Shown: positions 34,776 through 44,512 of the stretch, one piece after another | Position numbering within the stretch: position 1 is the stretch's first letter | Layout: every line of letters begins with the position of its first letter | NCBI GenBank assembly: GCA_963805255.1 | Contig: CAWDTK010000009.1 | Span: 124,001 to 188,000 of the forward strand | Direction: 5' to 3' | DNA: 64,000 nt | From: Bog-532 sp963805255 | GTDB lineage: Bacteria > Actinomycetota > Actinomycetes > Streptosporangiales > Streptosporangiaceae | The notes under the pieces: model-generated | What the model was told of the DNA's origin: nothing | The model's input: only the letters and a program-made list of their open reading frames with translations | The model's database searches: none | Program-made: the position numbers and the translations under genes

Positions 34776-36608
34776 TCACGTGCCGCTTCCGGCGGTATGC
34801 GGCCGGCCGCTGACCGCGTCCGCGATGGCCCGGACCCCTGGATGGGTGCCGAGATCCTCGAGGAACACCGGCTTGCCCTCACCGTCGGCCAGCGGGATCC
34901 GCCAGTTCGGGTACTCGTCCATCGTTCCGGGCACATTCTGCGGCAGCCGCTGGCCTACCGCGTCGGGGAGCGATACGCCGATCAGAACGGAAGGCGTGCG
35001 GGCCAGATAGGCGTACAGCGCGACCACCTGATCGGTGAGCGAGGAATGTCCGCCCGGTGGGAGCAGCCCCTCCGCCGCCAGGGCGGCACGCCACGCCGCG
35101 CGTGCCGCGTCCGCCTCGGCACGTTCGGCTTCCACCGAACGGGTCAGCACCCCCAGGTCGGCACGGAGGCTCACGTGCTCGCCGGTGAGGAAGGCGGCGG
35201 CCGGCGGCATGTCGTGCGTGCCGATGGCCGCGAGGCTGTCGCGCCGCCATTCCCCCGGCGGCCGCGGCGTGCCGTCGCCGCGGCGCTCGAACCAGAGCAT
35301 GGACGTGCCGAGAACGCCGTGGGCGGCCAGGTAGTTGCGGATCCACGGGTCGACCGTGCCGAGGTCCTCCCCGATCGCCAGCACGCCGGCCTGAATCGCC
35401 GCCCGCGCCAGGACCCCTACCGCTGCCACGTGATCGTAACGGACGTAGGTTCCCCGGTCCGGGGTCATGCCCGGGGGTACCCACCACAGCCGGCACAGGC
35501 CCATCACATGGTCCATCCGGAGCGCGCCGGCGCGCCGCACCGCCACCGTGATCAGGTCGGCGAGCGGCTGATACCGCCGTTCGGCCAGCCGCTCGGGATG
35601 CCACGGCTGTGATCCCCAGTCCTGGCCACGCTGGTTGAACTCGTCGGGCGGCGCGCCGACAGTGACACCCGGGACGACCAGATCCTGATCGGACCAGGCA
35701 TCCGCGCCGCCGGGGTGCGCGCCAACCGCCAGGTCCTGGATGAGCCCGATATTCATCCCGGCGGCCCGCGCGGCATCCTGCGCCGCGGCCAGCTGACCGT
35801 CGGCGAGCCACTGCAGCCAGGCGTGGAAGTCGGCCTCCCGGGCCAGCCGGCTGCGCTCCATGGCCACCACCTCGGCGCCGGGCCGCGCCAGCCCCGCAGG
35901 CCATGTCCGCCAGTCCGCACCGTGAACCTCGGCCAGCACGCACCACGTGGCCCAGTCCGTCAGCGCCTGGCCCGCACGCTCACGGTATGCGTCGTACTCC
36001 GCGGCGCGCCGCGGGCTCATCGGCACCTGGTGCAGGATCTTAAGCGCGGTCCGCTTCGCGGCCCAGACCGCGTCGCGGTCCAGCAGGGATCCGGCGTCGT
36101 TCGCGGCCTTCAGCGGCTTGGCGAGCGCCGCGATATGACCGCGCTCACGGTCGTCGAGGTCGGAATACCCCGGGATGTCCTCGATCCTCAGATACAGCGG
36201 GCTGATGAACCGCCTGCTCATCGGCAGGTACGGGGATGTGCTCACCGGGGGCACCGGCTCGGCGGCGTGCAGCGGGTTGATGAGCACGAACCCGGCGCCC
36301 AGCTCCTGCGCGCTCCAGGACGCCAGGTCGGCCAGGTCGCGGAAGTCACCGTGCCCCCAGGACGCGCGCGAACGGACCGCGTAGAGCTGGATGGTCAGGC
36401 CCCAGGACCGGCCGGCCGGGACCGGCGCGGCCAGGCTGGCCAGCTCCGCGCCGGCCGCCGGCAGCGGGGCCGCCGGAGGATCGCCGAGAGCGGCAAGGAT
36501 CGCTTCGATCGTCTCCGCCGGCACCGTGACTTCGCCGCCCGGCGTTGAATAGTAGGACGTCGCTACTCCCCTGGCCTCGGCTGAGCGCATCAGTTCCGGC
36601 GAATTCAT
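34776..36608 (-). CDS. malQ: 4-alpha-glucanotransferase (amylomaltase)
   Basis: GH77 enzyme that transfers alpha-1,4-glucan segments in maltodextrin and glycogen metabolism. Motifs: SWGLTIQLYAVRSRASWGHG, SPYLPMSRRFISPLYL, LIQDLAVGAHPGGADAW, ALRMDHVMGLCRLWWVP with the nucleophile Asp, IGEDLGTVDPWIR with the acid/base Glu, and IGTHDMPPAAAFLTGEH. The 610-residue length fits. ATG 36608 is used; ATG 36617 adds three residues. Confidence 0.92.
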   Translation of the reverse strand: MNSPELMRSAEARGVATSYYSTPGGEVTVPAETIEAILAALGDPPAAPLPAAGAELASLAAPVPAGRSWGLTIQLYAVRSRASWGHGDFRDLADLASWSAQELGAGFVLINPLHAAEPVPPVSTSPYLPMSRRFISPLYLRIEDIPGYSDLDDRERGHIAALAKPLKAANDAGSLLDRDAVWAAKRTALKILHQVPMSPRRAAEYDAYRERAGQALTDWATWCVLAEVHGADWRTWPAGLARPGAEVVAMERSRLAREADFHAWLQWLADGQLAAAQDAARAAGMNIGLIQDLAVGAHPGGADAWSDQDLVVPGVTVGAPPDEFNQRGQDWGSQPWHPERLAERRYQPLADLITVAVRRAGALRMDHVMGLCRLWWVPPGMTPDRGTYVRYDHVAAVGVLARAAIQAGVLAIGEDLGTVDPWIRNYLAAHGVLGTSMLWFERRGDGTPRPPGEWRRDSLAAIGTHDMPPAAAFLTGEHVSLRADLGVLTRSVEAERAEADAARAAWRAALAAEGLLPPGGHSSLTDQVVALYAYLARTPSVLIGVSLPDAVGQRLPQNVPGTMDEYPNWRIPLADGEGKPVFLEDLGTHPGVRAIADAVSGRPHTAGSGT

Positions 36609-37119
36609 GGTCCCCATCGTTCCAGGCCCGCGAATTCTCGCCACATGACGGGGTCGTATGAGCCACTGGTTCGCCATGGGAGAGGTGAGACCTGCCGCGG
36701 CCGTCGCCCGGGGCCGCGGTCACGCCACCACGCTCGACCACCCTGGCTCCGCTTTCCCTTATGATGATGTCGCGCCGGCAGGCGGAGCTGACCAGTCGGG
36801 CGCCGTATCCAGCGGCAGCCCGAGCCTGCTGACCGTTATTTTGGGGCCCCGTGCATTGATCTTGCTAACCAGCCGAGGATGTCCATCTCTCCCGGGCCGC
36901 GAGCGGCCCGGGAGACGGGCAAGCCCGGACTGGGCGGTCGTGATTTGGGTGCGGCGCGGCCTTGTGATACTTTGCGGCTTTGCTGCCCAGAGGTCCCGTA
37001 GTGGACTCTTGGACCTGATGATCAGCACACCCCGAACCGGCCCCGCGGTGATGGGGGACAAGCATTTTCGTGATTCAGAGTTTCCGGAAGGCCTGCCATG
37101 AACTCTGCGTGCGTCATCA
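36609..37119. other. intergenic region with one strong hairpin
   Basis: About 510 bp with no supported gene between malQ and a divergent methyltransferase gene. A 13-bp perfect inverted repeat (TCTCCCGGGCCGC and complement, 36888-36915) could be a terminator or attenuator. The rest holds no recognised motif. Confidence 0.55.
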
Positions 37120-37707
37120 GTGCCTGACCGCAACGGGTCCCCGCCCGCACCCCAGATGACCTGGCTGGACCAGCTACTGCAGCGGTGGCGGATCCGGATG
37201 GCACTACGCGAGCTGCCGGCGGCCCCCCGGCTGCTCGACATCGGCACGCACGACGGGACGGTGTTCCGTCTCACCGGCGCGAGCGGGGTCGGCGTCGATC
37301 CGGAGCTGATCGAGGCGTCCACGCTCCCCGGAGTGACGCTGGTGAGGGGGTCTTTCCCCGTCGACCTGCCGGTGCTGGCGGACGGGACGTTCGATGCGGC
37401 CACCGCACTGGCCGTCGTTGAGCACGTGCCCGAGCCCGAGCTGGCGACCTGGGCCAAGGTACTGGCTCAGCTGATGGCCCCGAATGGAGTCCTGGTCATC
37501 ACGGTGCCGGCGCCGACCGTCGACATGATTCTGCACGTTCTCATGCAACTGCACCTGATCGCCGGGATTGAGGCACACCAGCACCACGGGTTCCGGCCGG
37601 GTGACCTTGACACCATCTTCACCGCCCCGCTGTGGCGGCGACGCAAGCACCGCAGGTTCCAGCTGGGCCTGAATAACCTGTACGTCTTCGAGCGTGCGCC
37701 TAACTGA
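37120..37707 (+). CDS. class I SAM-dependent methyltransferase
   Basis: A 195-residue methyltransferase. Motif I is RLLDIGTHDGTVFRLTGA (about residue 38); motif II is GVGVDPELIEASTLPGV. The DAATALAVVEHVPEPELATW helix-loop and a post-core NGVLVITVPAPTVD strand follow. A closing NNLYVFERAP is also typical of methyltransferase type 11 proteins. The GTG start at 37120 has no clear ribosome site. Substrate not inferable. Confidence 0.8.
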   Translation: MPDRNGSPPAPQMTWLDQLLQRWRIRMALRELPAAPRLLDIGTHDGTVFRLTGASGVGVDPELIEASTLPGVTLVRGSFPVDLPVLADGTFDAATALAVVEHVPEPELATWAKVLAQLMAPNGVLVITVPAPTVDMILHVLMQLHLIAGIEAHQHHGFRPGDLDTIFTAPLWRRRKHRRFQLGLNNLYVFERAPN

Positions 37708-37739
37708 CATCAGGCCCCGGCCGATTTCACGTCGCCACC

Positions 37740-37985
37740 GTGGCCTGGCTGCAGGCGCACCTGGACGAGACGGTGGCCGTCCTGGACCTGGCCGCGTACC
37801 ACGATGAGCCCGCGCATGTCCGCCCGGCGGTTCCTGGCCAGTACCGGCCGGCCCCCATCAATGGATCGTTCGGGAACGTGTCCGCCTCGCCCAGCGTCTG
37901 CTGGAGACCAGCGATCTGCCCATCGAGGCCATCGCGTGCAAGAGCGGCTTCAGCACGGCTGGCGATCTGGGCGATCTGGTCGTGA
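37740..37985 (+). pseudogene. decayed AraC-family regulator (DNA-binding domain)
   Basis: Three reading frames in sequence order spell the AraC double helix-turn-helix: VAWLQAHLDETVAVLDLAAY in the first, MSPRMSARRFLASTG in the second, and RVRLAQRLLETSDLPIEAIA followed by CKSGFSTAGDL in the third. No single open frame connects them and no sensor domain precedes. This is a remnant with at least two frame breaks. Confidence 0.6.
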
Positions 37986-38149
37986 CAGGACATGACGGGA
38001 ACGTGCCGGAAACCCCCTTCCGCCCCGCGGATTCCGGTGTACGCAGCCGCCCGCCCGGAGATTGACGGCCTTCCCGTCCGGACCTTTGGCCCTGTTTCGC
38101 CTGCCGCGCGCGCGGCAGGCTGACGGCATCGTTGGTGAGGAGGGAAGAG

Positions 38150-38353
38150 ATGCGCGCAGAAGTGGGCGACAAAATTGTGGTCCGGGGCCGTCACACGGGT
38201 GACGGGGACCGGGAAGGCGTCATCACCGAGGTCCACGGCGCCGATGGCGCGCCACCTTATCTGGTGCGGTGGACAGACGGCCACGAGACCGTGTTCATGC
38301 CGTCCTCCGGCGCCCTGGTCGAGCACCGTACCGCTCCACAGCAGGCAGGCTGA
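38150..38353 (+). CDS. DUF1918 domain protein
   Basis: A 67-residue beta-barrel-like protein: MRAEVGDKIVVRG, GVITEVHGADGAPPYLVRWT, GHETVFMPSSGALVEH. This fits DUF1918, a family common in actinobacteria and of unknown function. ATG 38150 is preceded by GAGGAGGGAAGAG, so an earlier GTG is not needed. Confidence 0.85.
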   Translation: MRAEVGDKIVVRGRHTGDGDREGVITEVHGADGAPPYLVRWTDGHETVFMPSSGALVEHRTAPQQAG

Positions 38354-38564
38354 TCCGGGCACAGAAGCGGCGGAGACGGGCGGCGGCGCGCCCAGCCGGG
38401 TGGGCAGCCGCCGCCGCCCCGGATCCCCGGACACCCGCCGCTACCGCGCACACCACCCCGGCGGCATACGGGCCGCCCGGGCGCGCCTGATCAGGGCGAT
38501 GTCCTCTTCGGAACTGCCCGCCGAGAAGAGGTTTTCCGCGCTTCCTGATCTTGGCCGGCCCAGA

Positions 38565-39063
38565 TCAGAGCTTGTAACCCAGGTCTCTCAGCAGACTGTG
38601 CCGCGCTGCCGCGTCGGCGTCCGTCTCCACGCCGGCCGGAGGCAGTCCGTCAATAACTCCGGCGATACCGCGGCCAGGCGCCGGCGATGGCGACAAGAAC
38701 CTCGACCGGATTGGCCGTGGCACAGAACACCGCGCACACCTCCGGCACCGCCTTGACCTGGTTCATGACGCTGACCGGGAACCCTTCCCGCAGCACGATC
38801 ACAAATGCGTGGCCGGCCCCGATCGCCTCGGCGTTCCGCACGGCGAGGCTGATCAGATCGGGGTCGTTACCTGACCGGCGGACCAGCCGGGCGCCGGAGG
38901 CCTCACAGAAGGCGATGCCGAAGCGGAGGTGCGCGCTCACCCCGGCCAGCGCCTCATGCAGATCCTCCACCGTCTTGATGAAGTGAGCCTGGCCGACGAT
39001 GACGTTCACGTCGTCCGGCTTCTCTATCGGGACCGTTTCGAACGAGACCGCCGTCACTGTCAT
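38565..39063 (-). pseudogene. adenosine-specific kinase gene with C-terminal frameshift
   Basis: PF04008-type protein. The frame from ATG 39063 (ribosome site AGAGGTGGG) is normal through FVIVLREGFPVSVMNQVKAV and PEVCAVFCATANPVEVLVAI, but stops at 38650 after AGAWPRYRRSY. The missing family ending, GRGIAGVIDGLPPAGVETDA to the terminal LLRDLGYKL and stop at 38565, is present in the adjacent frame. A single extra T near 38682 explains it. Either the last 35 residues are lost in vivo or the base is an assembly error. Confidence 0.85.
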
Positions 39064-39171
39064 TACCCACCTCTTCGTGCATCCGGCCGGGCCGCGGGAA
39101 CGGCAAAACCCTAACGCCCGGGGCCGGTCCCCGCGACCGCGGCCCGGCCGGTCCCAGATCTCCGGCAAACG

Positions 39172-41526
39172 CTGTGCGTGGGGAGTTAAAGGCCGGGTTC
39201 GGGGTTGAGCCGGTAGGTGACGGGGCGGGTGTCGCCGGGCATGACGGGTGGTTCGTTGTTGACCTGCTCGATGAGCATCGTCAGGGCGCGGGCGACGCGG
39301 GGCGCGCGGGGCAGGTCGAGCTGGACGGTTATCGCGTCCGGTGTGTAGGTGATGACGCCGGCCAGGCCGCGGATGATGGTCTGGCGGGTGATGGCGCGGT
39401 ACTCGTCGTCGTCGCGGAGGTAGGCGTTGAGCTGGTTCGATACCCAGTGCTCGGCATTGTGGGCGAGCAGCCGCAGGACCATCTGCAGGCCGCGGCGGCC
39501 CGTGCGCAGCAGCGCTTTCTTCGCGTCGGGGTCGATGTCGGAGGCGGGCAGCTTGGCGGGGATGTCCTTGCGGGCATCGACGGCGGCGGCCACGGCCTTG
39601 CGGGCGCGGGTGATCTTGGACTGGGCGGCGGGGATGGCCGCGTTCTTGGCAGCGGCGGTCAGCGTGGGGCCGGCGAGCAGCCCGGCTAGGGCGCGCTCGG
39701 CGGCGGCCAGCCTCTTCTCCGCTTCGCGGACCGCGGCGCTGGCTTTCTTGCGGGCCGGGTTATCGATGATCTTGGTGTTGGTCTCGATGCTGGCGATGTA
39801 GTCGCAGATCTTGCCGATCCCGTAGTTCTCGGAGGCGTACTTCAGGAAGTTCTCCTCCCGCCACCGGGATTTCAGCCAGGACAAGATGCCCGCCGGGCAC
39901 GCCTGCAAGTCCGAGGTCAGGATCTGCAGCACGACCTGGCCGTGCTCGAACAGGGTGATCTGCCGGGCTTCGCCGTAGTCCTTGATCTGCACTTTCTCAT
40001 CGGCCCAGGCGATTTCCCGCTGCCGGCCGACGACGGTGATGGTGGTGATGACCGGCAGCATCGCCGGGACGGCCAGCGGCGCCCGCCGGTAGGTGACCCA
40101 GTGCACGTCCTGCTCGCGGCAGTGCCTGAACACCTGGGGATAGGCGCCGCCGCGGTCGAACCCGAGCATGATCTTCGCGCCCGGGCCGGCGGCTTTCTTC
40201 AGCTCGGCCAGGGCCAGCGGCAGCGTGGTGCTCAGCCCGGACGGCTCCCCGGTGACGAAGCACACCGCCCGCCCGTCGTGCGCGGTCACGTGGGTGTCCG
40301 CGCGCCCTCGCTCAGCGCGCCCACGCTTGTTGTTCCAGCCCTTGGCGACCGGCTTGGCGCCCGTATACGGGACGAAGTGGTCATCGACGTAATAGACACC
40401 GGACAGGACCGGGTCCGCGGTGAGCATCGCGGACGCGAACAGCCGCTGCACCGCCACCGGGTCCGCGGCGTCGGCGATCTGCGCCAGCCGGGGCCGCAGC
40501 GCCCGCAGGCCCGGCAAGGTCCCGAGCCCGGCCAGCGGCCCGGCCTCAGCAGCGGTCAGGTGCTTGAACTGCTCGGTGGTCGCCGCGCCCAGCGCGAAGC
40601 ACATGCTCACCGCGGCCAGCACCGCCGCGTCTCCCGGCTCCGCCGCCCGCCCGCCGGCCTGGGCCAGCACCGCGCCGGCGCCGGCCCGGGCGAAGAACCC
40701 GTGCAGCAGCATCGCCCCCGCATACCGGGACCGGAACACCCCCTCAGGAACCAGGGGCCACGACGGCAGCCCGCCAGGGCCGCCCGCCCCAGGCTCCCCG
40801 GCCCCCGGTCCTGGCCCTGCCGCAGGCTCAGGCGATGCCGCAGGCTCGGGCGATGCCGCAGGCTCAGGCGATGCCGCAGGCTCGGGTGATGCCGCAGGCT
40901 CAGCTGCGGGCTCTGCCTGAACCCTGGCCGCCGGCCCGGCATCAGCCTCAGCCTCCGGCTCGGGATCAGCCGCAGGCCCGGTCTCAGCTGGGGTGGCCGG
41001 CTTCGGCTCGGTGAACAGGGGTTCCGCGGGCGCCCAGCCGGGCTCGCCGCCGCCGGCCGCCTGCCCGCGCCGGCCCAGGCGGCGGCTGATCGTGGTGTGC
41101 GCCACCCCCAGCTGCCGCCCGATCTGCGCGTCGCTGGCGCCCTGCGCCCGCAGCTGGCTGGCCTGCGCCCACTGCGCCGGGCTGACCGTCCCGGGCCGGC
41201 CCGGCCGCGGCTGCCCGATCAGCGCCGCCGACCCTTCCCGCATCGCCGCGTTATGCAGCGTGGAGACGTAGTTCTCCGTCAGCCCCAGCACCGCCGCGAC
41301 CGTCCGGCCCCTGAACCCCAGCTGCCGCAGCGTCGCCAGCGCGATGTTCCGCATCGCGGTATCAGCGGCGTCGTACTCGAACAGGACCACCGGCCCGGCC
41401 GAGATCACGCACCGGCCCCCCGAGGTGAGCATCCGAAGGTCCCGTGCCTCTGGCATGCCTTCCAGGATCGCCGCAACCGCTGCTGACATGCCACTATACT
41501 ACCAAAGCTTTAAGAATTACGCACAG
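39172..41526 (-). mobile_element. 2.35-kb transposable element with one large transposase gene
   Basis: The transposase frame is bracketed by imperfect inverted ends: CTGTGCGT...TTAAAG at 39172-39193 and its complement at 41507-41526. No target duplication is evident at these boundaries. I cannot place it in a named IS family. The minus strand carries the gene over almost the full length. Confidence 0.6.
39186..41489 (-). CDS. large DDE-type transposase
   Basis: A 767-residue protein. N-terminal helix-turn-helix regions (VAAVLGLTENYVSTLHNAAM; ASDAQIGRQLGVAHTTISRR) are followed by a Pro/Glu/Ala linker with repeated EPAASP hexapeptides (DNA repeat about 40830-40905). The catalytic domain has likely DDE residues in SGVYYVDDHFVPYTGA, KIMLGFDRGGAYPQVF and SRWREENFLKYASENYG. 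A charged helical region near residue 600 and a C-terminal domain complete it. The open, undamaged frame suggests a functional element. Confidence 0.75.
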   Translation of the reverse strand: MSAAVAAILEGMPEARDLRMLTSGGRCVISAGPVVLFEYDAADTAMRNIALATLRQLGFRGRTVAAVLGLTENYVSTLHNAAMREGSAALIGQPRPGRPGTVSPAQWAQASQLRAQGASDAQIGRQLGVAHTTISRRLGRRGQAAGGGEPGWAPAEPLFTEPKPATPAETGPAADPEPEAEADAGPAARVQAEPAAEPAASPEPAASPEPAASPEPAASPEPAAGPGPGAGEPGAGGPGGLPSWPLVPEGVFRSRYAGAMLLHGFFARAGAGAVLAQAGGRAAEPGDAAVLAAVSMCFALGAATTEQFKHLTAAEAGPLAGLGTLPGLRALRPRLAQIADAADPVAVQRLFASAMLTADPVLSGVYYVDDHFVPYTGAKPVAKGWNNKRGRAERGRADTHVTAHDGRAVCFVTGEPSGLSTTLPLALAELKKAAGPGAKIMLGFDRGGAYPQVFRHCREQDVHWVTYRRAPLAVPAMLPVITTITVVGRQREIAWADEKVQIKDYGEARQITLFEHGQVVLQILTSDLQACPAGILSWLKSRWREENFLKYASENYGIGKICDYIASIETNTKIIDNPARKKASAAVREAEKRLAAAERALAGLLAGPTLTAAAKNAAIPAAQSKITRARKAVAAAVDARKDIPAKLPASDIDPDAKKALLRTGRRGLQMVLRLLAHNAEHWVSNQLNAYLRDDDEYRAITRQTIIRGLAGVITYTPDAITVQLDLPRAPRVARALTMLIEQVNNEPPVMPGDTRPVTYRLNPEPGL

Positions 41527-41714
41527 ATGATCGCGGATAAAACCGCACGTCACGGACTACACGTTTCGCCGTTGCCGGAGATCTGGGTCCTGGTGACCGC
41601 GCTCAACCTGGACCTGGAGCGGCGGAGAGGACGGCCGCCAGGCTTTTCATGATCTCTCGACCCGTTTATCGTCATTAGGCAGCTGTCGTAAAAGCGACCA
41701 GGAGAGTGGCAGCT

Positions 41715-42474
41715 ATGGCCCGCAGTGGGAGTCTTTCGGAATGGGAGCGCTACCGGGCAGCGCAACGCCAGGAGGATAACCGGCTGGCACGGGAACAGGC
41801 CCGACAGGCCAGGGAGCGGGAGAAGGCTCGACAGCAGGAGCACTGTGACCTTCAGGAGCAGGCAGCGGGCGAAAGGACCGCTGAGCTCGAGCAGCAGATC
41901 AGTGCGCTCGATGAGGTCCTGACCAGTGTTCTGCCGCTCCCGCCGTTCAGCTTCACACGGCTCATGGCCTCCCCGGGAACAGCGCGATTCGATCCGGGCC
42001 CCCTGGGCCTGGCTGTTCCCGCCCCGGACTGGAACCATTTCGCGCCTGCCGAGCCGCGAGAGCTGCACCGCTTCCTGGGCAGGACCGCACGGTACCGGCG
42101 CCAGCTGACGCAGGCCCGAACTATCTTCGCGGCCGCTCAGGCCGAACATTGGCAGCAGGAATCAGAGCGGCAGCAGGCGCTTGCCGTAGCGAAGGCCCGG
42201 TACCACGAGAAGGTCACGCAGGAGCGGGCGAGAGCAGCGGCGCGGAACGCGTACATCAGTGGCCTCCGATTGGCATTCGCGGCAGGCGATCCCGAGTCCG
42301 TGGAGTGGTTTGTCGGCCGCATCCTTGATGCCTCCCGGTATCCGGACGGTTTCCCGCACGAACACCAGGTTGCCTACCGCACGGAGGACCGCGGTGTCGC
42401 GCTGGAATTTGAACTCCCGCCGCGGCACGTCATACCACCGATACGTGCTTACCGCTACGTCAAGACGTAAGCAT
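41715..42474 (+). pseudogene. Mrr-type restriction endonuclease, 5' part, split by IS66 element
   Basis: N-terminal half of a large actinobacterial restriction-endonuclease-like protein, from memory of such sequences (MARSGSLSEWERYRAAQRQE, then long charged coiled coils). LASVL/LPPF-type and DPGPLGLAVPAPDWNHFAP segments and PESVEWFVGRILDASRYPDG follow. The frame runs into the IS end after RAYRYVKT and stops. The same VKT codons reappear at 44138 on the other side, through the 8-bp target duplication. ATG 41715 follows GGAGAG. It faces the FtsK/WXG100 operon. Confidence 0.75.
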
Positions 42475-44137
42475 TCAGCCCATTCACGCATGGTGATAGG
42501 TAGCGCGGGATTTGGCTAGGGTTACGGGGAGAATGCCTGCACCGGAGGTCGCCAGGGCTTGCCGAGCATGAGATCGTGCAGGACGTCCATGGCGTTGCGG
42601 CCGTGTTTGCGGGCGGTGTCGATGTAGCTGCGGATATCGAGGCGGTCCTGGGTGACATCGTCGCTGGCCAGGCGACCGGATATCTTCTGCTGGGTTTTCA
42701 GCGGCCGGACTCCGCGCTCGCTGATGTTATTCGTGGGCCAGACGCTGGTGTCCTCAGTGAACAGCAGCACGTCGCTGCGGCGGTCGCGGCAGAATTCCAG
42801 CAGCTCGCGGCCGGGCTTCTGCTTGGTGCTGTTCTTCGGTCCGGGGACGCGGGGCACGCTGGCCAGGCCCGCGAGGACGGCGTGCCGGAACTCGTGCTCC
42901 AGCGGCTTGCGCACCCCGGCGGGGATGGCGTCCAGGCCTTGCTCGCGGGCGGCGTGCCAGGCATGGATCAGGCCGCGCAGCGCCCGCTGCGCCTGCACGG
43001 GCCAGACCGCGCCCGGGTAGCTCTCAGCGCAGTCCTCATAGTCCCGCAGCAGGTGAGACAGGCACGCCTGGTTCCCGGCGATGTGCTCCCACCGAGGGTG
43101 GAAATAATTCTGGTAGCGGTCGGAGACCACGATCCCGGCGAAACCGGGGAGGATCCCGGCGTCCCGCATGGACTCCAGGCTGCGGGCGCCCAGCCAGAAC
43201 GCCGAGTACCGCTCGGTGAACGCGCCGTGCACGTACTTCTTCTCCCCGGCCGGCCCGGACCGCAGCGTGGTCTCATCGAACCCCGCGACCGCTGCGGCGG
43301 TGATCAGGGCGCGGATCAGCCGTACCACCTCCGCGGCCAGGCCCGCAGCCTGCCGCAGGCAGGAATGGATGAACCCGTCCGATACGGCAGCGCCGGTGAC
43401 GTCGGCGATCAGCTGACGGCACCGCTCCACCGGGACATGCTGGAAGATGACCAGGTAAACGGCCAGGGCTCGCAGCCTGGGCCCGATGGACAGGGCGGAA
43501 TCCGGGACGCCCGCCGGCCGGGCCGCGGCATGCGCCCGGCCGCAGGCGCACCTGGACTCGTGCAGGTCGTGCTGCACCCGCTCCGCCGGCGCCGACGGGA
43601 TCTCCTGCTGCTGATACGACCGGGCAACCCCCAGGTCAGCGGCATCGGCCAGGTCACGGCCGCAGGAGCAGGCACCCTCGGGATGGTGATCCTCGGTCCG
43701 GTCCGGGACCTCCCACGTCATGGACGCCCCCGGGCTGCCCGGCTGCTTCCCGCGCTTGTTCTTCTCCGCCCGCTCAGCAGCGCGCCGCTGCTTGCGCGGC
43801 GGCTTCCGGCCCGGCAGGTCGTCCGAGCTCGGCGGCATCGAGGAGTTCCCGCTGTTCCGCGACCCTGCGCGCGCCGCCGTCCCCAGCTGCTCCCGGAGGT
43901 CAGCGACCACCGCCTCCAGCGCGGCGATCTGCCCGGCCTGCGCCGCGATCAGCTGCGCCTGCTCCCGGATCAGCGCATCACGCGGATCCGCGGACGGCTC
44001 CCCGGGCGGCGCATCGGTCACAGCCCGCAATCATCCCGAAAACCATGCTCAGCCACCACGGCAACACCACGCCCGACGCTGGAACGTAACCCACGATTAC
44101 TCGCCGCAACACCAGGTCCAGGGACCTGAATGTTTAC
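42467..44137 (-). mobile_element. IS66-family insertion sequence, 1671 bp, with 8-bp target duplication
   Basis: Ends are inverted repeats beginning GTAAGCATTCAG (42467) and, inverted, GTAAACATTCAG (44137). The octamer GTCAAGAC is present directly outside both ends (42459-42466 and 44138-44145). An 8-bp duplication and GTAA ends are diagnostic of IS66. Only tnpC is present, without tnpA or tnpB, as in the short ISBst12-like branch. Insertion split a restriction endonuclease gene. Confidence 0.92.
42522..44030 (-). CDS. tnpC: IS66-family transposase TnpC
   Basis: A 502-residue transposase. The N terminus is a leucine-zipper-like segment (AQLIAAQAGQIAALEAVVAD), followed by the IS66 signature SRNSGNSSMPPSSDDLPGRK and a Cys/His zinc site (GACSCGRDLADA; CACGRAH). 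The catalytic domain has GFDETTLR (D), VVSDRYQNY (D) and a C-terminal NNISERGVRPLKTQQKISG (E). The frame is intact. Confidence 0.93.
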   Translation of the reverse strand: MRAVTDAPPGEPSADPRDALIREQAQLIAAQAGQIAALEAVVADLREQLGTAARAGSRNSGNSSMPPSSDDLPGRKPPRKQRRAAERAEKNKRGKQPGSPGASMTWEVPDRTEDHHPEGACSCGRDLADAADLGVARSYQQQEIPSAPAERVQHDLHESRCACGRAHAAARPAGVPDSALSIGPRLRALAVYLVIFQHVPVERCRQLIADVTGAAVSDGFIHSCLRQAAGLAAEVVRLIRALITAAAVAGFDETTLRSGPAGEKKYVHGAFTERYSAFWLGARSLESMRDAGILPGFAGIVVSDRYQNYFHPRWEHIAGNQACLSHLLRDYEDCAESYPGAVWPVQAQRALRGLIHAWHAAREQGLDAIPAGVRKPLEHEFRHAVLAGLASVPRVPGPKNSTKQKPGRELLEFCRDRRSDVLLFTEDTSVWPTNNISERGVRPLKTQQKISGRLASDDVTQDRLDIRSYIDTARKHGRNAMDVLHDLMLGKPWRPPVQAFSP

Positions 44138-44512
44138 GTCAAGACGCGTGACGTCGTAGAACCGGCGCCGCGTCCGCAAAACGAGATAGAGCAGCGCTAT
44201 AGGCGGCTCATATCCTGTGTAGCGCTACGTACATTTCATGAGATATTCAGCGCCACCCCGCCCGAGGTGATAGAGACGATTACATTCAGCGGGTTTGTCA
44301 CCACCATTGATGGTGCCACGGGCAAACCCGCCCATCCTCACGCGCTCAGCGTGGCGGCTGAGCGTCCCGTGTTCGACGATCTGGTACTGGCCGCTGTGGA
44401 GCCGACTGCGTGCCTGACGCACCTGAACGCACAGCACCCGACCGCTCCGGGGTCACCCAAGCCGTCCGGGGTGGAGCCCGGGGTGGAGCCCGCGGAGCCG
44501 TTCATGGCCTGA
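44138..44512 (+). pseudogene. Mrr-type restriction endonuclease, 3' fragment
   Basis: Continuation of the 41715 gene beyond the IS66 element. It opens VKTRDVVEPAPRPQNEIEQR, then YRRLISCVALRTFHEIFSAT, EVIETITFSGFVTTIDGATG and PVFDDLVLAAVEPTACLTHL. It ends at 44512 after VEPAEPFMA. The C-terminal Mrr catalytic domain expected after this point is absent, so the gene is both interrupted and truncated. Its end overlaps the convergent 44338-44763 frame. Confidence 0.7.
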
